NCBI GenBank assembly: GCA_900556585.1
Contig: USPD01000019.1
Span: 1-23,885, forward strand
Reading direction: 5' to 3'
From: an uncultured Eggerthella sp.
Lineage (GTDB): Bacteria; Actinomycetota; Coriobacteriia; Coriobacteriales; Eggerthellaceae
DNA length: 23,885 nt
Every line of letters begins with the position of its first letter. Position 1 is the stretch's first letter. Positions 15,250-23,406 of the stretch are shown one piece after another. A model generated the notes under the pieces. It saw only the letters and a list, made by a program, of their open reading frames with translations. It made no database searches and was not told the origin of the DNA. Made by a program: the position numbers and the translations under genes.

Positions 15250-16293
15250 TTAATGGTTCCACGTATGAGGCACAAACATATCCATAAAGAAACTACGGGC
15301 GTAACGATCGGTCATACCTGCAACATAATCAGTTACTGCACGTAGGGGATCTCCACCAGAAATATCCTTCAAATCCTGTGGAACTTTATCGTAATGACGG
15401 ACAAAATAATCAAAAACATCTTCAACTAAATGCTTTGCTTTAGCTACTTCAACCATAACAGGCTCAGAAGTATAAACATGGTCGAACAAGAAAGCCCGAA
15501 GTTCCATCATGGCATCCCACACAGGCTGGCTCATAGTGATGTCATCAGCCTTAGCAGAAGACTCAATCATGTCATGAACCAATGTTTGAATACGAGTGGA
15601 ATGGTTTTCCCCTAAAACAGTTCGCGTTGATGCAGGAAGATCTTTTTCTTCCAATGCCCCTGCACGAATAGCATCGTCAATATCATGGTTAACATAGGCA
15701 ATGCGGTCAGCTGTTGCTACAATTCGCCCTTCAAGCGTTTCAGCACGCTTTGAACCCGTATGACATACAATTCCATCACGAACTTCCGCAGTAAGATTTA
15801 AACCCTTACCATCATTTTCAATCACATCAACCACACGCAAACTTTGTACATTATGGCGATACAGGGCTTGCCCTTCTGGCGAAGAAGGATCAATACCCTT
15901 GTGCTTAGCTAAGCAGGCAGAAATTGCTTGTTCTCCTACATGCCCAAAAGGCGTATGACCTAAATCATGACCTAGCGCAATAGCCTCAGTTAAGTCCTCA
16001 TTTAAACCTAATGCACGAGCAATCGTACGTGCTATCTGAGCCACTTCCAACGTATGGGTTAAACGTGTGCGGTAATGATCTCCCTGTGGAGCTAAAAACA
16101 CCTGTGTTTTGTGCGATAACCGGCGAAATGATTTTGTGTGCAAAATTTTGTCGCGATCCCGTTGATATTCACTGCGGTATATATCACCTTCTGCAGAAAA
16201 TCTACGACCTTCCGTTTCATCGGAAAATGCAGCATCGCTCGCAAGACGCGTATGTTCCTGTTCTTCTTGATCTTCTCTCGTAACAAGCTTCAT
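15250..16293 (-). CDS. dgt: dGTP triphosphohydrolase-like HD protein (dNTPase)
   Basis: HD-domain hydrolase that cleaves dNTPs to nucleoside and triphosphate. Motifs are FRRLSHKTQVF (56-66), RTRLTHTLEVAQIA with His80, ALGHDLGHTPFGHVGEQ with His109-Asp110, and NHDIDDAIRAG with Asp204/205. At 347 residues it fits the short Dgt type found in Gram-positives, often annotated as deoxyguanosinetriphosphate triphosphohydrolase-like. AAAGGAG lies seven bases before the ATG. The 101 bases upstream hold a 6-bp inverted repeat (AGTGCT at 16350-16355 with AGCACT at 16373-16378) of unknown meaning and no clear terminator. Confidence 0.93.
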   Translation of the reverse strand: MKLVTREDQEEQEHTRLASDAAFSDETEGRRFSAEGDIYRSEYQRDRDKILHTKSFRRLSHKTQVFLAPQGDHYRTRLTHTLEVAQIARTIARALGLNEDLTEAIALGHDLGHTPFGHVGEQAISACLAKHKGIDPSSPEGQALYRHNVQSLRVVDVIENDGKGLNLTAEVRDGIVCHTGSKRAETLEGRIVATADRIAYVNHDIDDAIRAGALEEKDLPASTRTVLGENHSTRIQTLVHDMIESSAKADDITMSQPVWDAMMELRAFLFDHVYTSEPVMVEVAKAKHLVEDVFDYFVRHYDKVPQDLKDISGGDPLRAVTDYVAGMTDRYARSFFMDMFVPHTWNH

Positions 16294-16394
16294 AACACTG
16301 CTCCTTTATAAGGGATTCTTACGCTTCTTAAACGGGCTCGTATGTAGTTAGTGCTAACCCATAAGCAGAATCAGCACTGTCGTATATACAAATA

Positions 16395-17117
16395 TTACTC
16401 CTCCACGATGAGCAAACGGCGACATGCAGGACAGGTAGCAAGAGGTGCTTCCGATCGAATCTTGCTCATTCTGCTTGAGTCAAATGAAGTACGGCATGCG
16501 CCACATGAATCATTTACCAATTCCGCCAGAGCAACTCCGCCACAACGTTCCAAAGTTTGCTCATACACACGCAAAATTGAAGGATCTACTTCCCCAGCAA
16601 GTTCGCCACGCACCTTTTCACCTTCAGCAATTACAGCGCGAAGTGAACCACCTGTTTTTTGGAAGGATTCAACAAGCTCCTTTTCTTTTTCTTCCAATGT
16701 TGAAAGCGCAGTCATAATCTGCTTCATCACAGGATTGATTTTATTCACTTGCTCCTCAACACGCGTAAGCTCGAGCGCAACTTTTTCACGACGTTTGCGA
16801 ACTCCATCCAACTCGCGTGTTTTAGAAGTAACCGCACGATAATCGCCCTGTACTTCGGTAAGCTCCGTGGAAATCTCGTCCTGTTTCTTTTCAAGCTGTT
16901 CGTCTTCCTGGACGAGAGAAGCAAGCTTGCCTTCCTCGTCATCAAGCATATCTTGAACTTGTACCTTTTTCTTTAGAATTTCATCCTTCTTGGTACGAAC
17001 TTCAAGAATTGCCTTGCGGTGAGGAAGGTTTTCAAATTCCTTCTTCGCTGAAACAACTTTTCTGTCAGCTTCCTGAAGCTTGCGAAGAATTGCGATGTCG
17101 TGTTCGGTAGCATTCAT
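16395..17117 (-). CDS. Coiled-coil protein with C4 zinc ribbon (zf-RING_7/DUF164 family)
   Basis: The 240-residue protein has a long heptad-rich coiled coil (about 5-160; many Lys/Glu/Leu) and a C-terminal zinc ribbon with Cys205/Cys208 (CGAC) and Cys229/Cys232 (CPAC). The family is often next to Nif3-like genes in Actinomycetota (for example Rv2229c beside Rv2230c in Mycobacterium tuberculosis). The pairing is repeated here with a 24-base gap. The molecular role is not settled; nucleic-acid or protein binding is inferred from the ribbon. GAAAGG lies about ten bases before the ATG. Confidence 0.87.
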   Translation of the reverse strand: MNATEHDIAILRKLQEADRKVVSAKKEFENLPHRKAILEVRTKKDEILKKKVQVQDMLDDEEGKLASLVQEDEQLEKKQDEISTELTEVQGDYRAVTSKTRELDGVRKRREKVALELTRVEEQVNKINPVMKQIMTALSTLEEKEKELVESFQKTGGSLRAVIAEGEKVRGELAGEVDPSILRVYEQTLERCGGVALAELVNDSCGACRTSFDSSRMSKIRSEAPLATCPACRRLLIVEE

Positions 17118-17141
17118 GTACTTAAAACCTTTCTTTCCCGC

Positions 17142-18020
17142 TTAACGTCGAGATGACTCAGGTGTATACCAGTTATTTTTCTGATCAATCATAGTAATGC
17201 AATTTTGCGCAACACCCGCAGCTTCAACATAGGCTGCAAGCAAAGTGCACAAAGGAAATTCTGACACATCATGACCCAATTCGATAATAGAAAGACCCGA
17301 AAGTGACGCATCGAGCGCTTCATGATACTTTACTTCACCACAAATCAAACACTCAATGCCCTGTTTTAGACACTCATCAATCATGGATCCTGCTGATCCA
17401 CCACTGGTAACAATACGGGATACTTCACGATCGGGAGAACCCCATACTCGTGGAAGCGATTCAAATACCGAAACACAACGGGCGCTTAAATGACGAAGCG
17501 AAACGCTTTCTTCATCGTTGGGCTTGCAAATTCTGCCAAAACCTTTTTCGCTGCTTGAATCGAGAGGCTCCAATACGCCAACTCCCGTCAAGCGAAGAAG
17601 CCGCGGCAACGCATCAAGACCAGCTGTAGACACATCAAGTGCCGTATGAAATGAAATAATACTCATTCCCTGTTCGCAAGCATAACGAACCACAGCTCCT
17701 GTAGTGTGTCCAGCAACCGAAGGAGGAAGAAACGAATCAGGAGCATCCAAAAATACGGGATGATGAGTAACAAGTACATTGGCACCCGCATCTTTTGCTG
17801 CTTTCAGCGTTGGAATAGTAGGATCAAGCGCAATTGCCACCTTTTTTACTGCATCAAGAGGATTTCCTACAAGCATCCCTGTTCTATCCCATGAGCAAGC
17901 ATCACTTGCAGGCACTTTAGACAGCAAATATCTTTCTAAGCTTCCTACCGATAACGCAGTATTTTTAGAAGCTATTGTTCCTGCATCGTTGCGCTTAAGA
18001 GACGTTTCAAGTTCTGCCAT
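17142..18020 (-). CDS. Nif3-like dinuclear metal-centre protein
   Basis: Member of the Nif3/YbgI/YqfO family: hexameric rings with a two-metal site, proposed as cyclohydrolase- or phosphatase-like, with function unproven. The metal ligands are visible: His86/His87 (VTHHPVF), Asp129 (FHTALD, with His125) and His250/Glu254 (LGHDVSE). At 292 residues it is slightly longer than the simple YbgI form and lacks the inserted PII-like domain of YqfO. The first 25 residues are polar and may be a lineage-specific tail. It is probably transcribed with the zinc-ribbon gene downstream. Confidence 0.92.
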   Translation of the reverse strand: MAELETSLKRNDAGTIASKNTALSVGSLERYLLSKVPASDACSWDRTGMLVGNPLDAVKKVAIALDPTIPTLKAAKDAGANVLVTHHPVFLDAPDSFLPPSVAGHTTGAVVRYACEQGMSIISFHTALDVSTAGLDALPRLLRLTGVGVLEPLDSSSEKGFGRICKPNDEESVSLRHLSARCVSVFESLPRVWGSPDREVSRIVTSGGSAGSMIDECLKQGIECLICGEVKYHEALDASLSGLSIIELGHDVSEFPLCTLLAAYVEAAGVAQNCITMIDQKNNWYTPESSRR

Positions 18021-18073
18021 AGCGCTACCCTCTTTCTTATGTAATTGTTAAAACTACTAATGAATCAAAGCAC

Positions 18074-18112
18074 CGAAGAAACCCTTTTAAAAAAACCCCT
18101 AGGATTCCTTCG
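18074..18112 (-). other. RNA hairpin between the PHP gene and nif3-like gene
   Basis: On the minus-strand RNA, CGAAGGAATCC pairs with GGGTTTCTTCG over 11 positions (two G-U wobbles) around a 17-base loop that contains a run of seven T. On the plus strand the same positions would have two mismatches, so the fold favours minus-strand RNA. No T-run follows, so it is not a standard terminator. Confidence 0.35.
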
Positions 18113-18164
18113 TATTATGTGTCTTATTCTATGCTACACCTAACCCAAGCCAGGTGAACACCAG

Positions 18165-18974
18165 TTACACAATTGAAATAGTTCGAATATCTCCGTCAGG
18201 TCGCACAACACTCACTTCGCGATACCCTGTCTCATACATCCAACGATATCCTTCTTCAATGAACTGATTTACCTTAGAAGGCTGATGAGCATCTGATCCA
18301 ATAGTGCACAAAACACCTGCATGACAAAATTCCCTCAACAAATCTTGACAAGGAAACATTTCTTTGCAGGCATAGGTTAAACCCGACGTATTAACTTCTA
18401 CCATACGCCCAGCGGCACGTGCTGCTTCTGCCGCCTGTTTATACAAAGGCTTCGGATCAAAGCTTGGCAGTCTGTTGAACTTCTTTACCAAATCAGGATG
18501 AGACATAACGGTAAAGGGAACTTTCGAAGTAACCGCATCACACCATACTTCGAAATAACGGCGCCAAATATAATCAGCACCTACCTCATCCCAGTAACCG
18601 CGCTGAGCAGGATCATCAAAGGGCCATAAATCAAGAAAATGAACTGAACCTAAAATAATATCAAACGGCTCATATGACTCGTCGGTAAAGGTTCTGTCTT
18701 CGCCATCCCCCAGCCAGTCCAATTCGCAGCCAACTAAGATTTCCATATCGGGATATAACTCGCGCTGCGCTTTAATGCGACTAATGTATTCATCTAAACG
18801 TGAAGCAGGCATTGAAATATAATCACGAGGATCAACTTCATGCGTAAGCGGATAATGCTCCGTTACCGCAATATTTGTCATTCCTAATCTATGAGCTTGC
18901 TCAATCAATTCCTCTATACTTCCATGACCATGATTGGTCATATCCGTATGATTATGCTGACTTACCAATTCCAT
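18165..18974 (-). CDS. PHP-domain phosphatase, histidinol-phosphatase (HisK) type
   Basis: Metal-dependent phosphoesterase of the PHP family. All the usual ligands appear: His7 and His9 (HNHTD), His15, His40 (TEHYP), Glu84 (GCELD), His112 (GSVHF), His159 (SHPD), Asp228 and His230 (GSDAH). The 269-residue length and the HFLDLWPFDD segment fit the HisK/HisJ-type histidinol-phosphate phosphatase. No his genes are near, so another phosphorylated substrate is possible and I give no symbol. It lies 44 bases after the cysteine desulfurase gene with AAAGG upstream of the ATG. Confidence 0.88.
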   Translation of the reverse strand: MELVSQHNHTDMTNHGHGSIEELIEQAHRLGMTNIAVTEHYPLTHEVDPRDYISMPASRLDEYISRIKAQRELYPDMEILVGCELDWLGDGEDRTFTDESYEPFDIILGSVHFLDLWPFDDPAQRGYWDEVGADYIWRRYFEVWCDAVTSKVPFTVMSHPDLVKKFNRLPSFDPKPLYKQAAEAARAAGRMVEVNTSGLTYACKEMFPCQDLLREFCHAGVLCTIGSDAHQPSKVNQFIEEGYRWMYETGYREVSVVRPDGDIRTISIV

Positions 18975-19018
18975 ATGCTCAATGCCTTTCCCTTTTCACG
19001 CATAAAAATCATGCAACT

Positions 19019-20236
19019 TTACTTGGCATACTTATGAAGCACTTCTTCAAATGCAGTAAAAAAGGTATCAAGATCCTGTTCGGTGGTATCTCCGCCAAAC
19101 GATAAACGCAACGCCCCTAACGCATCATCACGCGAAATACCTAAGGCACGTAAAACATGAGAAGGATCCAAATCGTGCGAAGCACAAGCAGAGCCTCCTG
19201 AAACACAAACACCTTTTCTATCAAGCTGCATGATAAGCGTTTCACTTTCTATGCCTTTTACTGTGACGTTTACGATATGTGGAGCATATTCCAAGCTATT
19301 CGGTTCAACAAAAACCGAAGCCTTTACCTGTGGCAAAGTTTCAAAACGTGCATACGCACTATCACGCAAGCCGCGAAGACGATCAGACTCATTTTCCTCA
19401 TTGGCACTTGCAGCCTTACACGCAGCAGCAAATCCTACTGCACCCATAACATTTTGTGTACCGCTTCTATTGCCCATTTCCTGTCCGCCGCCAACAATTT
19501 GAGCTGTAAAAGGAGTACGGGCCTTCAAAAACAAAGCTCCCATTCCTTTAGGACCACCAATTTTATGGGAGGAAAGAGAAAGAGCATCCACTCCCCACGC
19601 CTTAACAGAAAGAGGAACTTTACCCATTGCCTGCGTTGCATCTACATGAAACAAGGCTCCAGCTTCATGAACCACCTTTGACAAGGCAGGAATATCCATG
19701 ATGCTGCCAACCTCGTTATTAACTGCCATTATAGAAACCAACATCACCCTATCAGTCATTACTTCACGTAATGCTTCAGGAGTAATATGACCTGAAGTGT
19801 CTGGCTCTACATATGTAATTTGAGCACCCCAGCGGCCTAGCACATCCGCCGCCTCCAAAACAGCTTCATGCTCAATCGAAGAAACAATTACCTGTGGCAC
19901 GCACTCATGATCACCAGATTGTTCAGCTTTCATCATGCAAGCATCCACAATTCCAAAAAGAGCCGCATTATCTGCCTCGGTTGCTCCTGAGGTAAATATG
20001 ATTTCATCAGGACGAGCACCAATTGAACGAGCCACAGTTTCACGAGCCTGTTCTAAAGCACGAAATGCAACACGTCCTATTTCATATAGAGAATTCGCAT
20101 TCCCCATACCAGTTAGAAAACCATCCAAACCTACCTGGAAATATGGCTTCATTGCCTCATATGCTTCACTACATAACGGAGCAGTTGCAGCCCAGTCCAA
20201 ATAGGTAATATCTTGTGCACTTTGCATTTGTGTCAT
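19019..20236 (-). CDS. Cysteine desulfurase (NifS/IscS family, PLP-dependent)
   Basis: Removes sulfur from cysteine for Fe-S clusters, thiolated tRNA or other sulfur acceptors. The 405-residue class V aminotransferase fold has His123 (IEHEA), Asp199 and Gln202 (HVDATQ), Lys225 as the PLP lysine (SSHKIGGPKG) and Cys351 as the active cysteine (SGGSACAS). The longer loop around Cys and the SSHKIGGPKG block fit the NifS/IscS (group I) side. No iscU, sufBCDE or mnmA is adjacent, so the acceptor cannot be named. rpe precedes it by 37 bases. Confidence 0.93.
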   Translation of the reverse strand: MTQMQSAQDITYLDWAATAPLCSEAYEAMKPYFQVGLDGFLTGMGNANSLYEIGRVAFRALEQARETVARSIGARPDEIIFTSGATEADNAALFGIVDACMMKAEQSGDHECVPQVIVSSIEHEAVLEAADVLGRWGAQITYVEPDTSGHITPEALREVMTDRVMLVSIMAVNNEVGSIMDIPALSKVVHEAGALFHVDATQAMGKVPLSVKAWGVDALSLSSHKIGGPKGMGALFLKARTPFTAQIVGGGQEMGNRSGTQNVMGAVGFAAACKAASANEENESDRLRGLRDSAYARFETLPQVKASVFVEPNSLEYAPHIVNVTVKGIESETLIMQLDRKGVCVSGGSACASHDLDPSHVLRALGISRDDALGALRLSFGGDTTEQDLDTFFTAFEEVLHKYAK

Positions 20237-20273
20237 TTTGCAGAGGTTCCCTTTCTAGAATGCATAGTTCATC

Positions 20274-20963
20274 TTACTTGGTACGTCCCACTTCTCCTGC
20301 AGCACGTAAAAGATCAATAGCTTTTTCTGGATCAGGTTGCGCAAACACACCCGAACCTGCCACTAAAACATCGGCGCCATGAGCACAGACAAGCCCTGCA
20401 GTACGCTGCGCGCTAATGCCGCCATCAACTTCTATAAGTAAATGAGGGTTTTGCTGCTTCGCCATTTCGGCGACACAACTTACCCTCTCTTCGCTGCCTT
20501 CAATATATGACTGTCCAGAAAAACCTGGAAATACGCTCATTACCAAAACCATATCAAGATGCTTAATATACGGTTCCAATTCTTCAACAGGATAATCGGG
20601 CTTTAAGGTAAGAGCAGGATGGGCACCAGCATTCCGAATACGCTCAATTGCTTGCTTTACTTGCTCATCACCATCAAGCGCTTCCATATGTACAGAAACC
20701 CAATCAGCACCGGCATCCAAATACCAATCAAGCTGTTCTAGTGGATTTGAAATCATTAAATGAACATCCAACGGAATGGAAGTAATCTTCTTTAACTGTT
20801 TTACAAAAGGAACCCCCAAAGTAAGATTTGGTACGAAATGACCATCCATGACATCAACATGGATAAAATCCGTACCACCACGTTCGAGCATATGAATATC
20901 TTGTTCCATATTCATAAAATCAGCCGAAAGAATGGAAGGCGCTATTTTAATATCCCCAAACAC
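20274..20963 (-). CDS. rpe: Ribulose-phosphate 3-epimerase
   Basis: Interconverts ribulose 5-phosphate and xylulose 5-phosphate in the pentose phosphate pathway. The 229-residue TIM barrel has the metal and catalytic ligands: Ser10 (APSILSADF), His35 and Asp37 (HVDVMDGHFVPN), His68 (DVHLM) and Asp180 (EVDGGI). Two usually invariant places differ: LTLKPDYP (118-125) where most have LNPxTP, and MSVFPGFSGQ (142-151) where most have MSVNPGFGGQ. The start is GTG, seven bases after AAAGGA. The gene follows a 212-base spacer carrying tandem repeats, so a promoter probably lies there. Confidence 0.94.
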   Translation of the reverse strand: MFGDIKIAPSILSADFMNMEQDIHMLERGGTDFIHVDVMDGHFVPNLTLGVPFVKQLKKITSIPLDVHLMISNPLEQLDWYLDAGADWVSVHMEALDGDEQVKQAIERIRNAGAHPALTLKPDYPVEELEPYIKHLDMVLVMSVFPGFSGQSYIEGSEERVSCVAEMAKQQNPHLLIEVDGGISAQRTAGLVCAHGADVLVAGSGVFAQPDPEKAIDLLRAAGEVGRTK

Positions 20964-21023
20964 CGTATATTCCTTTCAAAAAACTGCCCAGCATGTACAC
21001 TCTAGTCTGCGTACTTATTATTT

Positions 21024-21120
21024 AGCATGTACGGGTACTATCCAATATAAACGGATAGTACCCAATATGTACGTTTGTTATCCAACACGTACGGCACTAT
21101 CCAATAAGTGCGCTTATCAT
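21024..21120. repeat. Degenerate 20-bp tandem repeats upstream of rpe
   Basis: Five units begin at 21024, 21044, 21064, 21084 and 21103, with lengths of 20, 20, 20, 19 and about 18 bases. Their plus-strand form is roughly AATATGTACGGGTACTATCC. The GTACG and (C)TATCCAA cores are the best conserved. A weaker related segment (GCATGTAC) starts at 20991. The array occupies the middle of the gap between the MGMT-like gene and rpe. Four of the five junctions keep exact 20-base spacing, which points to duplication or a multi-site binding region. Confidence 0.7.
21033..21063. promoter_or_regulatory. Perfect 11-bp palindrome within the tandem repeats
   Basis: GGGTACTATCC (21033-21043) and GGATAGTACCC (21053-21063) are exact inverted repeats with a 9-base spacer. 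The second tandem unit is inverted in this part relative to its neighbours, which creates the palindrome. There is no T-run on either side, so an operator or cruciform is likelier than a terminator. Confidence 0.6.
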
Positions 21121-21175
21121 ATACAAATAATAGTCATTTGTACTATATGTAAAATCAACAACTAGCATCGTTTAA

Positions 21176-21646
21176 TTATCCTTGGCGCTCTAAAGCAAGT
21201 AAAAATTTCTTTACCGCAGAACCACCAACAAATCCTCCCATGTCACCATGAACGCCAATAATTCGGTGAGTAGGAATAAAAAAGGGAAGCGGATTATGAT
21301 TACAAGCAGCAGAAACAGCGTGAAGACCTTTTGGACTTCCTAAATCAGCCGCCACTTGAGCATACGAACGCGTTTGACCATACGGAATAGATAAAACGTA
21401 TTTCCAAACTTTTTTCTGATAAGCGCTTCCCTGCGGATTGATAGGAACTGAGAACGTTTTGCGCTTTTTCGCCAAATACTGAAGAATTTCACTTGATGCC
21501 TGGTTTGTAAGAGCGCAGGCACGTTTTTCTCCTTCAAATTCAGCCACTCCAAATGCAGCATGAGTTAATGCTGCACCATCACAAGCAAGCGTAATTCTTC
21601 CTAAAGGAGTTCGGTAAATAAAATACGTCCGCTCAAGAGACTTCAC
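21176..21646 (-). CDS. MGMT/Ogt-like protein with Thr at the catalytic Cys position
   Basis: The fold and motifs are those of O6-alkylguanine-DNA alkyltransferase. The N-terminal domain covers about 1-70. The DNA-binding helix region is IPYGQTRSYAQVAADLGSP (87-105). CNHNPLPFFIPTHRIIG covers the active-site region, and MGGFVGGSAVKKFLLALE ends it. The catalytic motif, normally PCHRV, reads PTHRI here: Thr126 is encoded by ACT, two base changes from a Cys codon. Direct alkyl transfer should therefore be impossible. Alkyltransferase-like (ATL) proteins also lack the Cys (Trp in E. coli YbaZ) and flag lesions for excision repair, but they are short and lack the N-terminal domain. The GTG start overlaps the gpsA stop (GTGA), so the two are co-translated. 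Confidence 0.9.
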   Translation of the reverse strand: MKSLERTYFIYRTPLGRITLACDGAALTHAAFGVAEFEGEKRACALTNQASSEILQYLAKKRKTFSVPINPQGSAYQKKVWKYVLSIPYGQTRSYAQVAADLGSPKGLHAVSAACNHNPLPFFIPTHRIIGVHGDMGGFVGGSAVKKFLLALERQG

Positions 21647-22668
21647 GAGTGCGCCTCTGAATCAGTGAGACCCCAAAACTCAGTAGTTAACGGCCTGCTA
21701 AATAATTGCTGTGCTATAGATTCAAGTGCGCCGTGTTCCCATACAATAGAACGCACCGCAGTAGCAATAGGAAGTTCCACGTTATAGCGTTGTGCCAAAG
21801 GACATATGGTCTTACACGCTAACGCCCCCTCAACAACCATATGAGTACGCTGTTCATATGCCTCAAGTGTGCCACCTTGGGCTAGCGCCTTGCCAAATGT
21901 TCTATTACGTGAATGCTCTGAAGTACACGTAGCAATAAGGTCACCCGCACCAGCAAGACCCATAACAGTAAGAGCTTCACCACCACAAGCAGTTACCAAA
22001 CGGCTCATTTCTGCCATGCCACGCGTCATAAGCATTGCGGCGGTATTATCGCCGTAACCCATGCCATACGAAGCACCTACCGCAATAGCTATTACATTTT
22101 TAAATGCAGCGCACAACTCAACACCAATATAGTCTTCGGAGGTATAACAACGAAAAGAATTGGTGGTAAACAAATCTCTAAAATAACAAGCAATTTCTGA
22201 ATTTGGAGAAGCTATGACGGTACCTGCGGGTACGCCCAATACCACTTCTTCAGCATGATTCGGCCCAGAAAGGGCAGCAAGCCTATTTATATTACCAAGT
22301 ACTTCTTCAAATACTTGCATTGGAACCATGCCCGTGCCCTCTTCAACGCCTTTTGAGCAAATAATAATAGGCGTTTCACTGGAAAGAAGCGTTGAAAGCT
22401 TTTCTGCGAAAGAACGCATAAGCCTTGAAGGAGTAACTATAACAATTGCCTGGGCACCATCAACACATTGAGCTAGATCACTTGTTGCCTCAATTGATGC
22501 ATGCAGCATAATGCCGCTTAAATAACGTGGATTGTGATGTTCTTCAGTGATGCAACGAGCAACTTCTTCCTTGCGAGCCCACATACGAACAGCATTTCCA
22601 CCTGCTGCAAGTGTTTGAGCAAGCGCAGTTCCCCATGATCCAGCACCAATAACCGCAATTTTTTCCAT
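21643..22668 (-). CDS. gpsA: Glycerol-3-phosphate dehydrogenase [NAD(P)+]
   Basis: Makes sn-glycerol 3-phosphate from dihydroxyacetone phosphate for phospholipid synthesis. The dinucleotide-binding motif GAGSWGTALA is at 8-17. Lys106 (CSKGVEEGTG) and Lys190 (ELCAAFKNVIAIA) are the conserved active-site lysines. GLAGAGDLIATC and SRNRTFG follow. I start it at the ATG at 22668 (341 residues), which has GGAG six bases upstream; a TTG at 22680 lies in frame but has no support. It is 15 bases after plsY, and the two enzymes act in sequence on the same precursor. Confidence 0.97.
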   Translation of the reverse strand: MEKIAVIGAGSWGTALAQTLAAGGNAVRMWARKEEVARCITEEHHNPRYLSGIMLHASIEATSDLAQCVDGAQAIVIVTPSRLMRSFAEKLSTLLSSETPIIICSKGVEEGTGMVPMQVFEEVLGNINRLAALSGPNHAEEVVLGVPAGTVIASPNSEIACYFRDLFTTNSFRCYTSEDYIGVELCAAFKNVIAIAVGASYGMGYGDNTAAMLMTRGMAEMSRLVTACGGEALTVMGLAGAGDLIATCTSEHSRNRTFGKALAQGGTLEAYEQRTHMVVEGALACKTICPLAQRYNVELPIATAVRSIVWEHGALESIAQQLFSRPLTTEFWGLTDSEAHS

Positions 22669-22683
22669 GGTGCACTCCAAATC

Positions 22684-23403
22684 TTATTCTGCCGTTTTTT
22701 TCTTTGATCCAATTCTATTCTCATTGCCTGCACGCAAACGAGAAATGTTTTCGCGATGCGCCCAAATAACGGTAAGTGCCGCCACAAAGCAAATAGCAAT
22801 TGCAATACCATTGCCGCCAAAGAAATACAAAGAAAGAAAAGGACACACAATAGCTGCAACTATTGAGCCAACCGAAACATACTTTGTAGTGGCTACTAAA
22901 GCGATAAAAATAGCCAACTCAATCAAAGTTCCGAAAAGACCAAAGGTAGAAACCAAACAACCTACTGCAACTGCAATTCCTTTTCCACCCTTAAAGCCCA
23001 ACCAAGGACTAAAAATATGACCCCAAATGCAACCAAGGAATGCCACACTTAAACATATTTGCGTAATACGTAGATGTACCGCTGCATCATCTGGATTTGT
23101 GCCCGTAATGCCAGTAGCAACGCAAAGCTCGCGCAAAGCAGATACATCAGTGAAGAGCTGACTCGCAAACAATGTTGCTAAAACGCCTGAAAGTACACCC
23201 TTGCCAAAGTCCAGAACAAATACAGCAGAACCGCCAACTTTGCCAAGAGTTCGCATGGCATTTGTAGTACCAATATTTCCTGATCCATGCTCACGGACAT
23301 CAGTGTGATAGAACACACGAGAAATCACAACGCCCCAAGGAATTGACCCAAGTAAAAAAGCAATGACAAATAGAAGTACAAAATAGCCAATACTCATAAG
23401 CAT
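22684..23403 (-). CDS. plsY: Acyl-phosphate:glycerol-3-phosphate acyltransferase PlsY
   Basis: Membrane enzyme that transfers acyl groups from acyl-phosphate to the sn-1 position of glycerol 3-phosphate. The three conserved loops are present: GSIPWG with GSGNIGTTNAMRTLG (19-54), GHIFSPWLGFKGGKG (128-142) and AHRENISRLRAGNENRI (215-231). About six or seven membrane segments are visible. At 239 residues it is longer than the typical roughly 200; an extra loop (about 84-112) and a lysine-rich tail account for this. AAGGA lies seven bases before the ATG at 23403. It starts just after der and supplies GpsA's product to lipid synthesis. Confidence 0.96.
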   Translation of the reverse strand: MLMSIGYFVLLFVIAFLLGSIPWGVVISRVFYHTDVREHGSGNIGTTNAMRTLGKVGGSAVFVLDFGKGVLSGVLATLFASQLFTDVSALRELCVATGITGTNPDDAAVHLRITQICLSVAFLGCIWGHIFSPWLGFKGGKGIAVAVGCLVSTFGLFGTLIELAIFIALVATTKYVSVGSIVAAIVCPFLSLYFFGGNGIAIAICFVAALTVIWAHRENISRLRAGNENRIGSKKKTAE

Positions 23404-23406
23404 TCT

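Noticed and set aside
21024..21120. CRISPR array or replication iterons
   Set aside because: The repeats are contiguous without spacers and degenerate. No replication gene or DnaA boxes were seen nearby.
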